DNA from: SKPT01 sp040905445
GTDB taxonomy: Bacteria; Planctomycetota; Phycisphaerae; Phycisphaerales; Phycisphaeraceae
Length of the DNA stretch: 13,638 nucleotides
Direction of reading: 5' to 3'
Assembly (NCBI GenBank): GCA_040905445.1
Contig: JBBDRN010000002.1
Coordinates: forward strand, 1 to 13,638
The position numbers were made by a program, and so were the translations under genes. The notes below the pieces were generated by a model, which saw only the letters and a list, made by a program, of their open reading frames with translations, did no database searches and was not told where the DNA came from. This document shows, piece by piece, positions 7,034 to 13,638 of this stretch; position 1 is the stretch's first letter, and every line of letters begins with the position of its first letter.

Positions 7034-7879
7034 ATGGCCACGATTCACCCCAGCAGCGTCGTTGAGCCCGGCGCGAGGATCGCCGACGATGCCGTCGTCG
7101 GCCCCTTCTGCCACATCGGGCCCGACGTGCGCATCGGCCACGGCAGCCGGCTGGTCAGCCACGTGTCGGTCTACGGCCGGACCACGATCGGCACGCACAA
7201 CGTCCTCTGGCCCCACGCCACCGTCGGCGCCGACCCGCAGGACCTCAAGTTCAAGGGCGAAGACTCCCGTCTTGTCATCGGCGACTACAACGACATCCGC
7301 GAAAACGTCACCATCCACAAGGGCACCGACTCCGGCGGCGGCGTCACACGCGTCGGCGATCACAACCTGCTCATGGCCTACGTCCACGTCGGACACGACT
7401 GCACCCTCGGCAGCCACATCGTCATCGCCAACGCCGTCCAACTCGCCGGTCACATCCTCGTCGAAGACCACGCCAACATCGGCGGCGCCAGCGCCGTCCA
7501 CCACTGGGTCACCATCGGGCAGTACGCGTTCATCGCCGGCATGACGCGCATCGTCGCCGACGTCCCGCCCTTCGTCATCGTCGAAGGCATCCCGGCCCGC
7601 GTTCGCCGCGTCAACACCGTGCTGCTCAAACGCCATCACTTCCCGCAGGCGCAGATCGATCGCCTCAAGGACGCCTGCCGACGCCTGTACGGCCACAACG
7701 AAGAGGGTGGGCTCGTGGGCAACACGACGCAGAACATCACCGCCCTCGAGGCGCTCTACCCTGACGACTGGGCCGTGCACGCCCTGATCGAGGCGACGCG
7801 CAAGAGCGCGCGGGGCATCTACGGCCGCTACCGCGAGGCGTCGCGACACGACAACCGGTACACCAACCCGGTGCGATAG
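7034..7879 (+). CDS. lpxA: Acyl-ACP--UDP-N-acetylglucosamine O-acyltransferase LpxA
   Basis: LpxA performs the first step of lipid A synthesis, moving a 3-hydroxyacyl group onto the 3-OH of UDP-GlcNAc. The protein is 281 aa (E. coli 262). Residues 2-190 are hexapeptide repeats of the left-handed beta-helix beginning IHPSSVVEPGARI. Four key His are seen: His118 and catalytic His121 in VHVGHDCTLG (E. coli 122 and 125), His140 in LAGHI and His156 in AVHHW. ENVTIHKGT (90-98) is also an LpxA signature. Residues 190-281 form the helical C-terminus, with a tail about 20 residues longer than usual. I chose ATG 7034 over the in-frame 6992 because it begins right at the first repeat and has AAGGACGA (7023-7030) upstream. 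It is the last gene of the cluster; lpxB is not next to it, and the following gene is convergent with a 24-bp gap. Confidence 0.95.
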   Translation: MATIHPSSVVEPGARIADDAVVGPFCHIGPDVRIGHGSRLVSHVSVYGRTTIGTHNVLWPHATVGADPQDLKFKGEDSRLVIGDYNDIRENVTIHKGTDSGGGVTRVGDHNLLMAYVHVGHDCTLGSHIVIANAVQLAGHILVEDHANIGGASAVHHWVTIGQYAFIAGMTRIVADVPPFVIVEGIPARVRRVNTVLLKRHHFPQAQIDRLKDACRRLYGHNEEGGLVGNTTQNITALEALYPDDWAVHALIEATRKSARGIYGRYREASRHDNRYTNPVR

Positions 7880-7903
7880 CCGCGAACGCGACGCGCCGGC
7901 AGG

Positions 7904-9742
7904 TCATCGCGGGCGGTCCGACAGCAACGCCCAACGTTCGTAGAGCCGGGTCACCTCGGCTTGCGCCGCCTCCAGTTCGCTGCAGCACTGCTGGAGCCGG
8001 ACGTGATCGGCCGCCACCGCCGGGTCGGCGACGAGCGCTTCGAGACGCACCGCGTCCGCCTCGGCGGCGAGGATCGTCTCCTCCATTCGATCCAGCTCCT
8101 GCTTCTCGCGGTAGCTGAGCTTGGCGGGTCTGGCGGCTGGTGGTGTCGCCATCGTCGCGGCCACGCCCCGCCCGCCGGAATCGCCTGCCTGCGTCGACCA
8201 CTTCTGCGGCTCGTCCCGGGCGCGCTGCCACTGGAGCCGGTCGGTGTAGGACCTGGCCGCCCCGTCGCCGTCCAGCGCCAGGAGCTGCGTACAGAGCCGG
8301 TCGAGCATGAAGCGGTCGTGCGTGACGAGCAGCACCGCCCCGGGGAACGAGCGCAGGCTCTGCTCGAGCACTTCGAGCGAGTCGATATCCAAATCGTTGG
8401 TCGGCTCGTCGAGGATCAGCACGTCGGCAGGCTTGAGCATCAGGTTGGCGATGAGGATGCGCGCTTGCTCGCCGCCGGACAGGTCGCCGACGCTGACGTT
8501 GAGCTGGTCGGGGCGGAAGAGAAAGCGGCGGGCCCAGGCGTTGACGTGGATCTGCTGGCCCCGGAACGTCACGAAATCACTGGCCGGCGAGAGCGCCTCG
8601 CGCAGCGGCAGGGACAACTGAAGCTGCTCGCGCCGCTGCGTAAAGACGACGGTCTGCAGATCGTCGGCCCGGCGGATCGAGCCGGCGTCCGGCTCCAACT
8701 CGCCCGCGAGCACGCGCAGCAGCGTCGTCTTGCCCGCGCCGTTTTCACCCAGCACGCCGAGGCAGAGCCCGGGCGAGAGGACCAGGTCCAGGTCACGAAA
8801 CAGCGTGCTGCCGCCGAGGGACTTGCCCAACCCGGTCGCGACGAGCAGCTTCTGGCTCATCCGGCCGCTGGCGGTGAAGTCGACGTTGGCCACGCGGACC
8901 GGCGCGTTTCGGCGCTTGAGCGTCTTCAACTGCTCGTCGCGGCGCTTCGTGTCGTCGAGGCGCGATTTGCTTCGCGTCTCGCGTGCCTTGACCCCCTGCT
9001 TCAGCCAGGCGATGTCGTCGCGCACCTTCGATGCCAGCCGCTGCTCCTGCTTCTGCTGCGCTTCGAGGAACGCCGTCCGCCGCTCGAGGAATGTGCTGTA
9101 GGGGCCAGCGACGGCGAACGTGCCCTGCGGATAGGCTCGGCTCAACTCGACGATCCGGTTGGCGGCACGCTCGAGGAAGTATCGATCGTGCGTGACGACG
9201 ACCGTGGCAAAGGATTGGCTCGTGAGCAACTGCTCGAGCCACTCGATGCCACGCAGGTCGAGGTGGTTGGTCGGCTCATCCATCAACAGCAGGTCGGGCT
9301 CGCGTGCAAGCTCGCGTGCAATGGACACGCGCTTGCGCCACCCGCCCGACAGGGTGCCGACGGGCGTCAGCAGCTCGACCAGACCGACGCGCGCCAGCGC
9401 CATCGCAGCCTGCTGCTCGCGCTCGTGGGGCTCGGGGAATTCGTTTACGAGAACGTCAGCGACGATCTGCAACAGCGTGGCCGCGTCGTCGAAGCGGTCG
9501 CCCTGCGGGACGTAGCCGACGCGTAGGCCCTTTCGCCGGGTGATGCGGTCGGCGACGCCCGCGGCGGCATCATCGCCCGTCTCCAGGCCCGCGAGGATCT
9601 TCAGCATCGTGCTCTTGCCCGCGCCGTTGGGGCCGATCAGGCCGACGCGATCGCCGACCTCGATGGCGAGGCTCACGCCCTCGAAGAGCGTTCGGGTGCC
9701 GTAGGTTTTTCGCAGATCTTCGCAGGCGAGGAGCAGACTCAT
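7904..9742 (-). CDS. uup: ABC-F family ATPase, Uup type
   Basis: This 612-aa cytosolic protein has two ATPase domains and no membrane segments, so it is an ABC-F protein that acts on ribosomes (Uup has also been linked to branched DNA and transposon excision). Domain 1: Walker A GPNGAGKS (37-44), signature LSGGWRKR (131-138), Walker B LLLMDEPTNHLD (151-162). The linker at about 215-295 is charged and helical, the P-site tRNA interaction motif region. Domain 2: GENGAGKT (332-339), LSGGEQAR (421-428), VLILDEPTNDLD (441-452). Residues about 541-610 form a C-terminal coiled coil (KLSYREKQELDRMEETI onward), the feature that marks Uup rather than EttA or most resistance proteins. The LSGGW form of the first signature also fits Uup. 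The frame is open upstream to 9997, but family proteins begin at about MSLLLACEDLRKTYG, which is position 9742. No Shine-Dalgarno is visible there. Confidence 0.9.
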   Translation of the reverse strand: MSLLLACEDLRKTYGTRTLFEGVSLAIEVGDRVGLIGPNGAGKSTMLKILAGLETGDDAAAGVADRITRRKGLRVGYVPQGDRFDDAATLLQIVADVLVNEFPEPHEREQQAAMALARVGLVELLTPVGTLSGGWRKRVSIARELAREPDLLLMDEPTNHLDLRGIEWLEQLLTSQSFATVVVTHDRYFLERAANRIVELSRAYPQGTFAVAGPYSTFLERRTAFLEAQQKQEQRLASKVRDDIAWLKQGVKARETRSKSRLDDTKRRDEQLKTLKRRNAPVRVANVDFTASGRMSQKLLVATGLGKSLGGSTLFRDLDLVLSPGLCLGVLGENGAGKTTLLRVLAGELEPDAGSIRRADDLQTVVFTQRREQLQLSLPLREALSPASDFVTFRGQQIHVNAWARRFLFRPDQLNVSVGDLSGGEQARILIANLMLKPADVLILDEPTNDLDIDSLEVLEQSLRSFPGAVLLVTHDRFMLDRLCTQLLALDGDGAARSYTDRLQWQRARDEPQKWSTQAGDSGGRGVAATMATPPAARPAKLSYREKQELDRMEETILAAEADAVRLEALVADPAVAADHVRLQQCCSELEAAQAEVTRLYERWALLSDRPR

Positions 9743-9751
9743 GAAGCGGTT

Positions 9752-9780
9752 ACTGTAGCCGGCGCGTGGTGGTTCGTCGA
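9752..9780 (-). promoter_or_regulatory. Candidate proximal promoter of the ABC-F gene
   Basis: On the minus strand TCGACG (9780-9775) and TACAGT (9757-9752) are separated by exactly 17 bp, each matching 4 of 6 consensus bases. Transcription would start near 9745, giving an almost leaderless mRNA, which would suit the missing Shine-Dalgarno. It is a weak match and may be chance. Confidence 0.25.
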
Positions 9781-9832
9781 TGACCGGCGGGGCGGCACGC
9801 GCGGGCCCGGGCGGGGGCTCGCGACGCGCATG

Positions 9833-9906
9833 AAAAAGCCGGGCAGGGGGAATAATGAATGAAAGAGAACTGGGGGTATCACAGGACTTCCGGCTCCCGC
9901 CCGGCT
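9833..9906 (-). terminator. Terminator-like stem in the ABC-F leader (possible attenuator)
   Basis: On a minus-strand transcript the arm AGCCGGGC (9906-9899) pairs perfectly with GCCCGGCT (9844-9837). The stem is extended by GGG/CCC past a single bulged base, and a run of U continues to 9833. Stem plus U-run is the layout of an intrinsic terminator, though the enclosed loop is long, about 45 nt. It lies between a distal minus-strand promoter and the ABC-F start, so read-through would be needed to express the gene from there. The pairing is certain; terminator activity is inference. Confidence 0.4.
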
Positions 9907-9980
9907 TCACGAACGTCGAATTGTGCTCTCCTGACGCGACACCTCCTTTCGATACCTGCGTCATTGTTGTCTGCGCCCAT

Positions 9981-10010
9981 ATTGTCGCCTGCAGCAACCC
10001 CCAAAGTCAA
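9981..10010 (-). promoter_or_regulatory. Candidate distal promoter of the ABC-F gene
   Basis: On the minus strand TTGACT (10010-10005, 5/6 consensus) and GACAAT (9986-9981, 4/6) are 18 bp apart. A transcript from here would carry a leader of about 230 nt containing the orphan Shine-Dalgarno and the terminator-like stem before the ABC-F start at 9742. Confidence 0.4.
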
Positions 10011-10072
10011 CCCCCCACCGGCGACCCGGGGCGGGGCTCCCGGGGCTGACCGCTGTACACCCGGGGTTGAAG

Positions 10073-10101
10073 TTGACAAGCCGGGCGGGAGGGGGCACAA
10101 T
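10073..10101 (+). promoter_or_regulatory. Sigma-70-like promoter for the small lipoprotein gene
   Basis: A perfect TTGACA (10073-10078) is followed after exactly 17 bp by CACAAT (10096-10101, 4/6). The predicted start near 10108 gives a leader of about 26 nt, with GAAAGGGAGG (10121-10130) placed just before the ATG at 10134. This is the best promoter in the window. Confidence 0.65.
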
Positions 10102-10133
10102 CCGGCTGGTTTAACTTCTTGAAAGGGAGGCCG

Positions 10134-10397
10134 ATGGGCACGAAGATAAAGCTGTTGGGGGCCCTGATGGTGGCCGGGGTGGTGACGCTGGGCGGCGGCT
10201 GCTCGCCGACGAGCCCGGACGGCATTCGCGCCAACTGGAGCCCGGAACTGCACTCGGCGAACAAGTCGTTCGAGCAACACCGGAACATGGAGGCGCGAGC
10301 GATCGACATGAACCTCCGCCACATGTTCGACGACGGTGCCCGGCTGCTGCTGGTCCACCGGCCTTCGCGCCTGACCGCGGGCCCGCAGCCCTGGTAA
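10134..10397 (+). CDS. Small lipoprotein-like protein of unknown function
   Basis: An 87-aa protein that I do not recognise. Residues 1-5 are basic (MGTKIK region), 6-22 hydrophobic (KLLGALMVAGVVTLGGG), and Cys23 follows, so it is probably a lipoprotein or a secreted protein; the GGG before Cys is a loose lipobox. The mature part is about 64 residues, with NWSPELHSANKSFEQHRNME near 34-53 suggesting an amphipathic helix, then MNLRHMFDDGARLLLVHRPS. Start at 10134 rather than the upstream TTG 10119 is decided by the strong ribosome binding site GAAAGGGAGG (10121-10130) and a clean sigma-70-like promoter. It is divergent from the ABC-F gene and followed by a folded repeat. Good expression signals for such a small gene suggest an abundant envelope protein, which is inference. 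Confidence 0.7.
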   Translation: MGTKIKLLGALMVAGVVTLGGGCSPTSPDGIRANWSPELHSANKSFEQHRNMEARAIDMNLRHMFDDGARLLLVHRPSRLTAGPQPW

Positions 10398-10491
10398 TTC
10401 GCGGCGCGGGGGGTTGGAATATCACCGATCACACAGCGGCTCCGTGCACGGCGCGGGGCCGTTGTCCTTTCACAGCCCGACGTCGACCCTC

Positions 10492-10508
10492 CAGCCCCAG
10501 CGGGGCTG
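10492..10508. terminator. Strong GC hairpin after the small lipoprotein gene
   Basis: CAGCCCC (10492-10498) and GGGGCTG (10502-10508) form a perfect 7-bp stem with a 3-nt loop, 95 bp after the stop of the lipoprotein gene. There is no T-run, so it may be a Rho-independent-like barrier, an RNA 3' end protector or a dispersed palindrome. Confidence 0.3.
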
Positions 10509-10513
10509 TCGGC

Positions 10514-10672
10514 TAGAGCGCCTTCAACCCATTCGTAGCGGGTGGGGTGGCGGGGGGTGCCACTGACAAGCGGAGTCCGCGGAGCTTGTCAGTGCGAATG
10601 GCAGCCAACACGGACAAGGCCGAGGACGGCCTTCTCCGTGGCACCCGCTACGGTTGGATTGAACGCGCTTTA
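10514..10672. repeat. Folded inverted-repeat element with two nested hairpins
   Basis: A 159-bp element between the convergent ends of two genes. The outer arms, 10514-10544 and 10642-10672, are inverted repeats matching at 26 of 31 positions; the last 11 of each arm, CGTAGCGGGTG, match perfectly. Inside are hairpin A (CACTGACAAGC 10561-10571 with GCTTGTCAGTG 10584-10594, perfect 11 bp, loop containing the palindrome TCCGCGGA) and hairpin B (10609-10622 with 10627-10640, 13 of 14 paired, AGGA loop). An alternative pairing, GGGTGCCAC (10555-10563) with GTGGCACCC (10638-10646), competes. The fold is a three-way junction. GTAG at 10535-10538 and CTAC at 10648-10651 face each other, as in paired REP (BIME) elements. 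No gene fits inside it. A non-autonomous mobile repeat is the likeliest reading; a structured RNA or a bidirectional terminator is possible. Confidence 0.6.
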
Positions 10673-10683
10673 ACAACCATATG

Positions 10684-12291
10684 TCAGACGGGGCGCATGC
10701 TCGTCTTGTGCAGGACGCTGGACGCGGCGGGGTCGTCGGCCTCGTCATCCGTCATCCAGCGATCCTTGCGCTTGCGCTTTTTCCTGGGCTTCTTGACCCG
10801 CTGGACGGCGGGCAGGAGCAGCGCGCCGATGGCGGCAGCCTGGACGGCGATGAGCGCCAGCCGACCGTCGTGGGTGGGCAGGGGCCAGGCGAAGGTCAGC
10901 CAGAGACCCAGGGCCACGAGGGTGAACAGGGCCGTCCATCGGCGCCGCAGCGCCAGGGCGGCGAGCCCCGCCAGGGCGAGGCCGGCGAGCAAGAGGTTGA
11001 AGCTCATCCATCCGGCGGCGAGGCTGTGGGTCGCGGCGTCGGCCCAGCCGTGAGCGGGCGCGACGGGCGGGGCGTGGTGGAGCACGGCGTTGCGCAGGCC
11101 CGTCGGCCGGTAGGTCAGGCCGAGCTGCCCGTACAGCCGGTCGACGCCGTGGTCGCTGAGGCGCGTGGCGGCGCGCTGGCCGGCGACGTGGAAGTAGTCG
11201 GCCGGGCGTTCGGCGGCCTCGCGGCGCGTGATGCGGGCCATGGTGCCATAGAGGCTTTCGCCGGGTTCCTGCGCGTTGAGCAGGGTCTCGGCCGGGCTCA
11301 CACCGCTCGAGGCGGGGTGGCTGAGCGTCGCCGTGGTGTCGAAGTAGGCCCGGATCGTGCCGGCATGGGTGAGCACGCGCTCGCCCGAACGCAGGTCGTT
11401 GCGGACCACCCAGAGGGCGGCGGGGGCGAGCGAGATGACGAGGATGATGCCCGCCAGGACGACGGCGCGGCCTTTTCGGGGCTCGCGGAACAGGACGCAG
11501 GCGGCGGCGATCGGGCCGACCAGCAGGCCCAGGGGGCGGACGAGCGTGGCGAGGCCCATGAGCAGACCCCCCCCGCCGGCGGCGGAGAAGGGCCGGGCCG
11601 AGACGGCGGTGACGGCCCAGAGGCCCGCGACGACGAGCAGGGCGAAGATCAGCTCGGTGCCGAGGCCGGTCGAGCTGACGATGGCCCAGGGGTGGACAGC
11701 GACGGCGGCGGCGGCAAGCAGGCCCGCCTTTTCAGAGCCGAGAAGTTGCCGGGTGACCGCGAACGTGAGGCCGATCAGCAGCCCCGCGAGGGCGACCTGG
11801 ACGAACAACAGGCCCTGGAGGGGGATGTGCAGCAGGTCGAGCAGGGCGAGGAGCGTCGGGTAGCCGGGCATGTGGTTGAGCTCGGGGGCGGTGTCGCGCG
11901 CCCCCGTGAGCTGGAGGTTGAGCAGCAGGCGGTCGTGAGTGAGCAGTTGCGGTGCGGCGAGGGCGTCGATGGCGTGGGGGTGGGAAAGGCCCTTGCCGGC
12001 GATGATGGCGGAGGCGAGTTCGAGGTCGCGCGGGGTCTCGGGGTTGGCGGCGCGGTCGATCTGCCAAGCCGAGCCCAGGATGAGGACGATGACCCGCAGG
12101 GCGATGCCGACGAAGATGATGAGCCCGAGCCAGAATCGCAAGGGCATCGCCTGATCGGAGAGGGCGGCGTCGGCCGGGTGAGTCCGCGCGGTGCCCATCG
12201 CCGGTGGGCCGTCGATGCGCGGCGCGTCGGCCTCGGCGTCGGAGGGGACGGGAGCAAGTGGGCTGTGCGAGCTGTTTGTAGGGTCGGGCAT
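10684..12291 (-). CDS. GT39/ArnT-like membrane glycosyltransferase
   Basis: A 535-aa multi-spanning inner-membrane protein of the GT-C fold, which moves a sugar from a polyprenyl-phosphate donor onto an acceptor at the outer face of the membrane. Features: first helix at about 53-75 (FWLGLIIFVGIALRVIVLIL), a periplasmic loop with acidic residues (PETPRDLELASAIIAGKGLS), the MPGYPTLLALLDLL motif (141-154; RPPGYPLFLAL in many relatives), GTELIFALLV (211-220), LATLVRPLGLL (248-258) and APAALWVVRNDLRSG (289-303). A strongly basic patch (KKPRKKRKRK, 500-509) near the C-terminus should be cytoplasmic. The open frame continues upstream to 12777, but that part is Pro/Ser/Thr-rich and overlaps the neighbouring gene in another frame. 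The start is 12291; 12198 and 12147 are alternatives. It lies 196 bp after the upstream gene on the same strand. Acceptor unknown. Confidence 0.75.
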   Translation of the reverse strand: MPDPTNSSHSPLAPVPSDAEADAPRIDGPPAMGTARTHPADAALSDQAMPLRFWLGLIIFVGIALRVIVLILGSAWQIDRAANPETPRDLELASAIIAGKGLSHPHAIDALAAPQLLTHDRLLLNLQLTGARDTAPELNHMPGYPTLLALLDLLHIPLQGLLFVQVALAGLLIGLTFAVTRQLLGSEKAGLLAAAAVAVHPWAIVSSTGLGTELIFALLVVAGLWAVTAVSARPFSAAGGGGLLMGLATLVRPLGLLVGPIAAACVLFREPRKGRAVVLAGIILVISLAPAALWVVRNDLRSGERVLTHAGTIRAYFDTTATLSHPASSGVSPAETLLNAQEPGESLYGTMARITRREAAERPADYFHVAGQRAATRLSDHGVDRLYGQLGLTYRPTGLRNAVLHHAPPVAPAHGWADAATHSLAAGWMSFNLLLAGLALAGLAALALRRRWTALFTLVALGLWLTFAWPLPTHDGRLALIAVQAAAIGALLLPAVQRVKKPRKKRKRKDRWMTDDEADDPAASSVLHKTSMRPV

Positions 12292-12487
12292 GGCCGGGGC
12301 TCCACGAGGGACGGGGCGCGGCGGCGGCCCGCGTCCGAAGCGCGCGGTGGGCCGCCCATCGCGTGATCGGAGCGCCGGAGGCGGAACTTGATGGCTATCG
12401 GACGCGCAGGGGTGCGCAGGGGTGGGTGCGGGGGATGGGGCAAGCTGTAGCGGTCGTGCGGGGGGCGCCCTCGGCGGGGTGGCAGGG

Positions 12488-13609
12488 TCACCAGAGTGAG
12501 AGCCAGGCGCGGGCGTCGTTATCGCCGACGAGGCCGAGGCCGACCGTGGGCCAATTCTGGGCGCGGGCGGGGGCGGTGCGTTCGTGTTGGTAGGCGTGGA
12601 TTTCGAGGACGCTGAGGAGGTAGGCGAGGGTGGATTCGGCGCCTTGGTTGGCGTTGGGGCCGTTGGCGTTGAGGCCGTCCTGACATCCGCCGGTGGTTTC
12701 GTCGTAGAGGGGGATGTTGAGGTCATTGCGGCCGTGGAACCACCGGAAGCATCGCCAGGCGTGGTCCGCCCAGGCATCGTGGCCGGTCACGCGGGCGGCG
12801 GCGAGGCAGGCGTGGACGAGGGCGTGGGCCTCGAGCGGCTGCTGGTCGAACGGGGCACGCTCGCCGCCACGCGGCAGCCAGCCGTCGTTGCCGATGATCG
12901 ACAGGTGGCCGGCGTCAGCGGTCTGGACGTCGAGCAGCCAGGCGAGGCTGCGCAGGGCGGCGTCGACCATGTCGGGGCGGCGCATCGCGTGGCCGGCGAC
13001 AAGCAGGGCGTGGGGGAGCTTGGCGTTGTCGTAAGTCGCCACGTCCTCCCACCAGGGCCAGTCGTCGCTGGCGTTGGCGCACCAGGCGGCGAAGAGGTGC
13101 TCGGCGACGTGGTCGCGAAGCTGGCGGGCATTGTCGTCGCGCTCGTGCTGGAGGTAGGCGTCGATGCCGAGCAGGGCGAAGGCGCGCGAGCGCAGAAACT
13201 GGAGGTCATGGACAGCGGGCATGGCGCGGTGCAGGAGGTTGCGCGCGGCGCCACGGGCGTTTTCATCGGGGGCCAATTGGACGGTGAGGCCCAGGGCCCA
13301 GATGGTGCGTCCCTGGCTGTCGTGGCTGCCGACGTCCTCGAGCCAGTGGCGGTCGTAGCTCATGAAGTTGCGGAAGCGGCTGATGTCGTCGTTGAAAGCG
13401 TAGACGAGAAAGGCGAGGTAGCGCTGGAGCGGGATGGGGCTGGCCTCGTCGCCAGTGAGCCGCTGGTGGAGCAGGGCGGCGATGAGGGCGCGGGCGTTGT
13501 CGTCGATGCAGTAGCCGTGATGGGGGTCGGGCGTGGCGTAGCGGGCGTGCTGGAACAGACCGGTGTCGTCGGTCATGGCCAGGAGTTGGTGGAAATCGAT
13601 CTCGGGCAT
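12488..13609 (-). CDS. Conserved all-helical carbohydrate-related protein (often annotated as glycosyltransferase-associated), possibly 5'-partial
   Basis: 373 aa from the ATG at 13609. Conserved blocks: MTDDTGLFQHARYATP (12-27), GYCIDDNARAL (32-42), FRNFMSYDRHWLEDVGSHDS (79-98), WPWWEDVATYDNAKLPHALL (184-203), FDQQPLEAHAL (254-264) and NANQGAESTLAYL (319-331). Several helical pairs with aromatic and acidic residues suggest an (alpha/alpha)6 barrel, as in glycan hydrolases and epimerases. I know this family as proteins fused to or encoded beside GT4 glycosyltransferases and GH130 mannoside phosphorylases; its reaction is not established to my knowledge. No in-frame stop occurs between 13609 and the window edge (codons read PITSAPWNP), so it may be the C-terminal part of a longer, possibly GT-fused, protein. 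It is co-directional with the GT39 gene, which supports a surface-glycan role. Confidence 0.6.
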   Translation of the reverse strand: MPEIDFHQLLAMTDDTGLFQHARYATPDPHHGYCIDDNARALIAALLHQRLTGDEASPIPLQRYLAFLVYAFNDDISRFRNFMSYDRHWLEDVGSHDSQGRTIWALGLTVQLAPDENARGAARNLLHRAMPAVHDLQFLRSRAFALLGIDAYLQHERDDNARQLRDHVAEHLFAAWCANASDDWPWWEDVATYDNAKLPHALLVAGHAMRRPDMVDAALRSLAWLLDVQTADAGHLSIIGNDGWLPRGGERAPFDQQPLEAHALVHACLAAARVTGHDAWADHAWRCFRWFHGRNDLNIPLYDETTGGCQDGLNANGPNANQGAESTLAYLLSVLEIHAYQHERTAPARAQNWPTVGLGLVGDNDARAWLSLW

Positions 13610-13638
13610 GGGGTTCCAGGGGGCGGAGGTGATGGGCG

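Larger units (their letters stand above)
9743..10072. other. Divergent intergenic region between the ABC-F gene and the small lipoprotein gene
   Basis: Together with the promoter and leader up to 10133 this makes 391 bp without a convincing gene. It holds a proximal and a distal minus-strand promoter candidate, a terminator-like stem, an orphan Shine-Dalgarno-like AAAGGAGGTG on the minus strand (9949-9940) with no start codon at a usable distance, and a locally A/T-richer patch at 9851-9880. Two short plus-strand frames start at 9855 and 9859 but look like no known protein. Confidence 0.5.

Noticed and set aside
7961..9526. 521-aa plus-strand open frame
   Set aside because: Antisense shadow of the ABC-F gene, whose own frame contains two complete ATPase motif sets.
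9743..9997. 85-residue N-terminal extension of the ABC-F protein
   Set aside because: In frame with no stop, but not family-like and containing the terminator-like stem; family members begin at about MSLLLACEDL.
9855..10122. Two short plus-strand frames starting at 9855 and 9859
   Set aside because: No family resemblance, they overlap each other, and the region is better explained as divergent regulatory DNA; AGGGGG upstream of 9855 is a weak hint only.
10681..12366. 561-aa plus-strand open frame rich in Gly, Glu, Asp and Arg
   Set aside because: Antisense shadow of the GT39-type gene; no start signal and no family-like motifs.
12292..12777. 162-residue N-terminal extension of the GT39 protein
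   Set aside because: Pro/Ser/Thr low-complexity reading that overlaps the neighbouring gene in another frame; the first plausible ATG before the membrane region is 12291.
1..13638. CRISPR array, tRNA, rRNA, phage or transposase genes
   Set aside because: No regularly spaced direct repeats, no RNA-gene signatures and no integrase or transposase motifs were seen on either strand.

Overview
The window is very GC-rich and gene-dense, and it looks like chromosomal DNA of a planctomycete, probably Phycisphaerae-like. The reasons are the ECF-type sigma factor with a His/Cys C-terminal extension, the lipid A genes with an LpxC-FabZ fusion, the mix of genes with and without Shine-Dalgarno sequences, and the G-rich repeat-bearing spacers. 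The taxon is an inference from gene content; no rRNA is present to confirm it.

Layout. 1-224 is a spacer with a hairpin and a REP-like palindrome. 225-1139 (+) is an ECF-type sigma factor. 1162-2907 (-) is a Na+/phosphate symporter with a PhoU-like tail, convergent with the sigma factor. 3200-3397 (+) is a small acidic exported protein. After a 520-bp gap comes the lipid A cluster (+): ompH/skp-like chaperone (3918-4547), lpxD (4547-5569), fused lpxC/fabZ (5630-6940) and lpxA (7034-7879). Convergent to it is a Uup-type ABC-F ATPase (7904-9742, -). A 391-bp divergent region follows, with candidate promoters in both directions and a terminator-like stem in the ABC-F leader. Then come a small lipoprotein-like gene (10134-10397, +), a 286-bp spacer with a folded inverted-repeat element, a GT39-type membrane glycosyltransferase (10684-12291, -), and an all-helical glycan-enzyme-like protein at the right edge (12488-13609 or beyond, -).

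How the genes fit together. The central cluster covers three committed steps of lipid A synthesis: LpxA (first acylation), LpxC (deacetylation) and LpxD (second acylation). FabZ supplies hydroxyacyl-chain chemistry and the OmpH-like chaperone serves outer-membrane proteins. lpxB, lpxK, kdtA and bamA are not in the window. The right-hand genes point to surface glycan or polyprenyl-sugar work. The left-hand genes (sigma factor, phosphate transporter) are regulation and transport.

I found no phage, CRISPR array, transposase gene, tRNA or rRNA. The least explained parts are the non-coding ones: the 10514-10672 folded repeat, the ABC-F leader, and the 3398-3917 gap. Most other long open frames are antisense or frame-shifted shadows caused by high GC.
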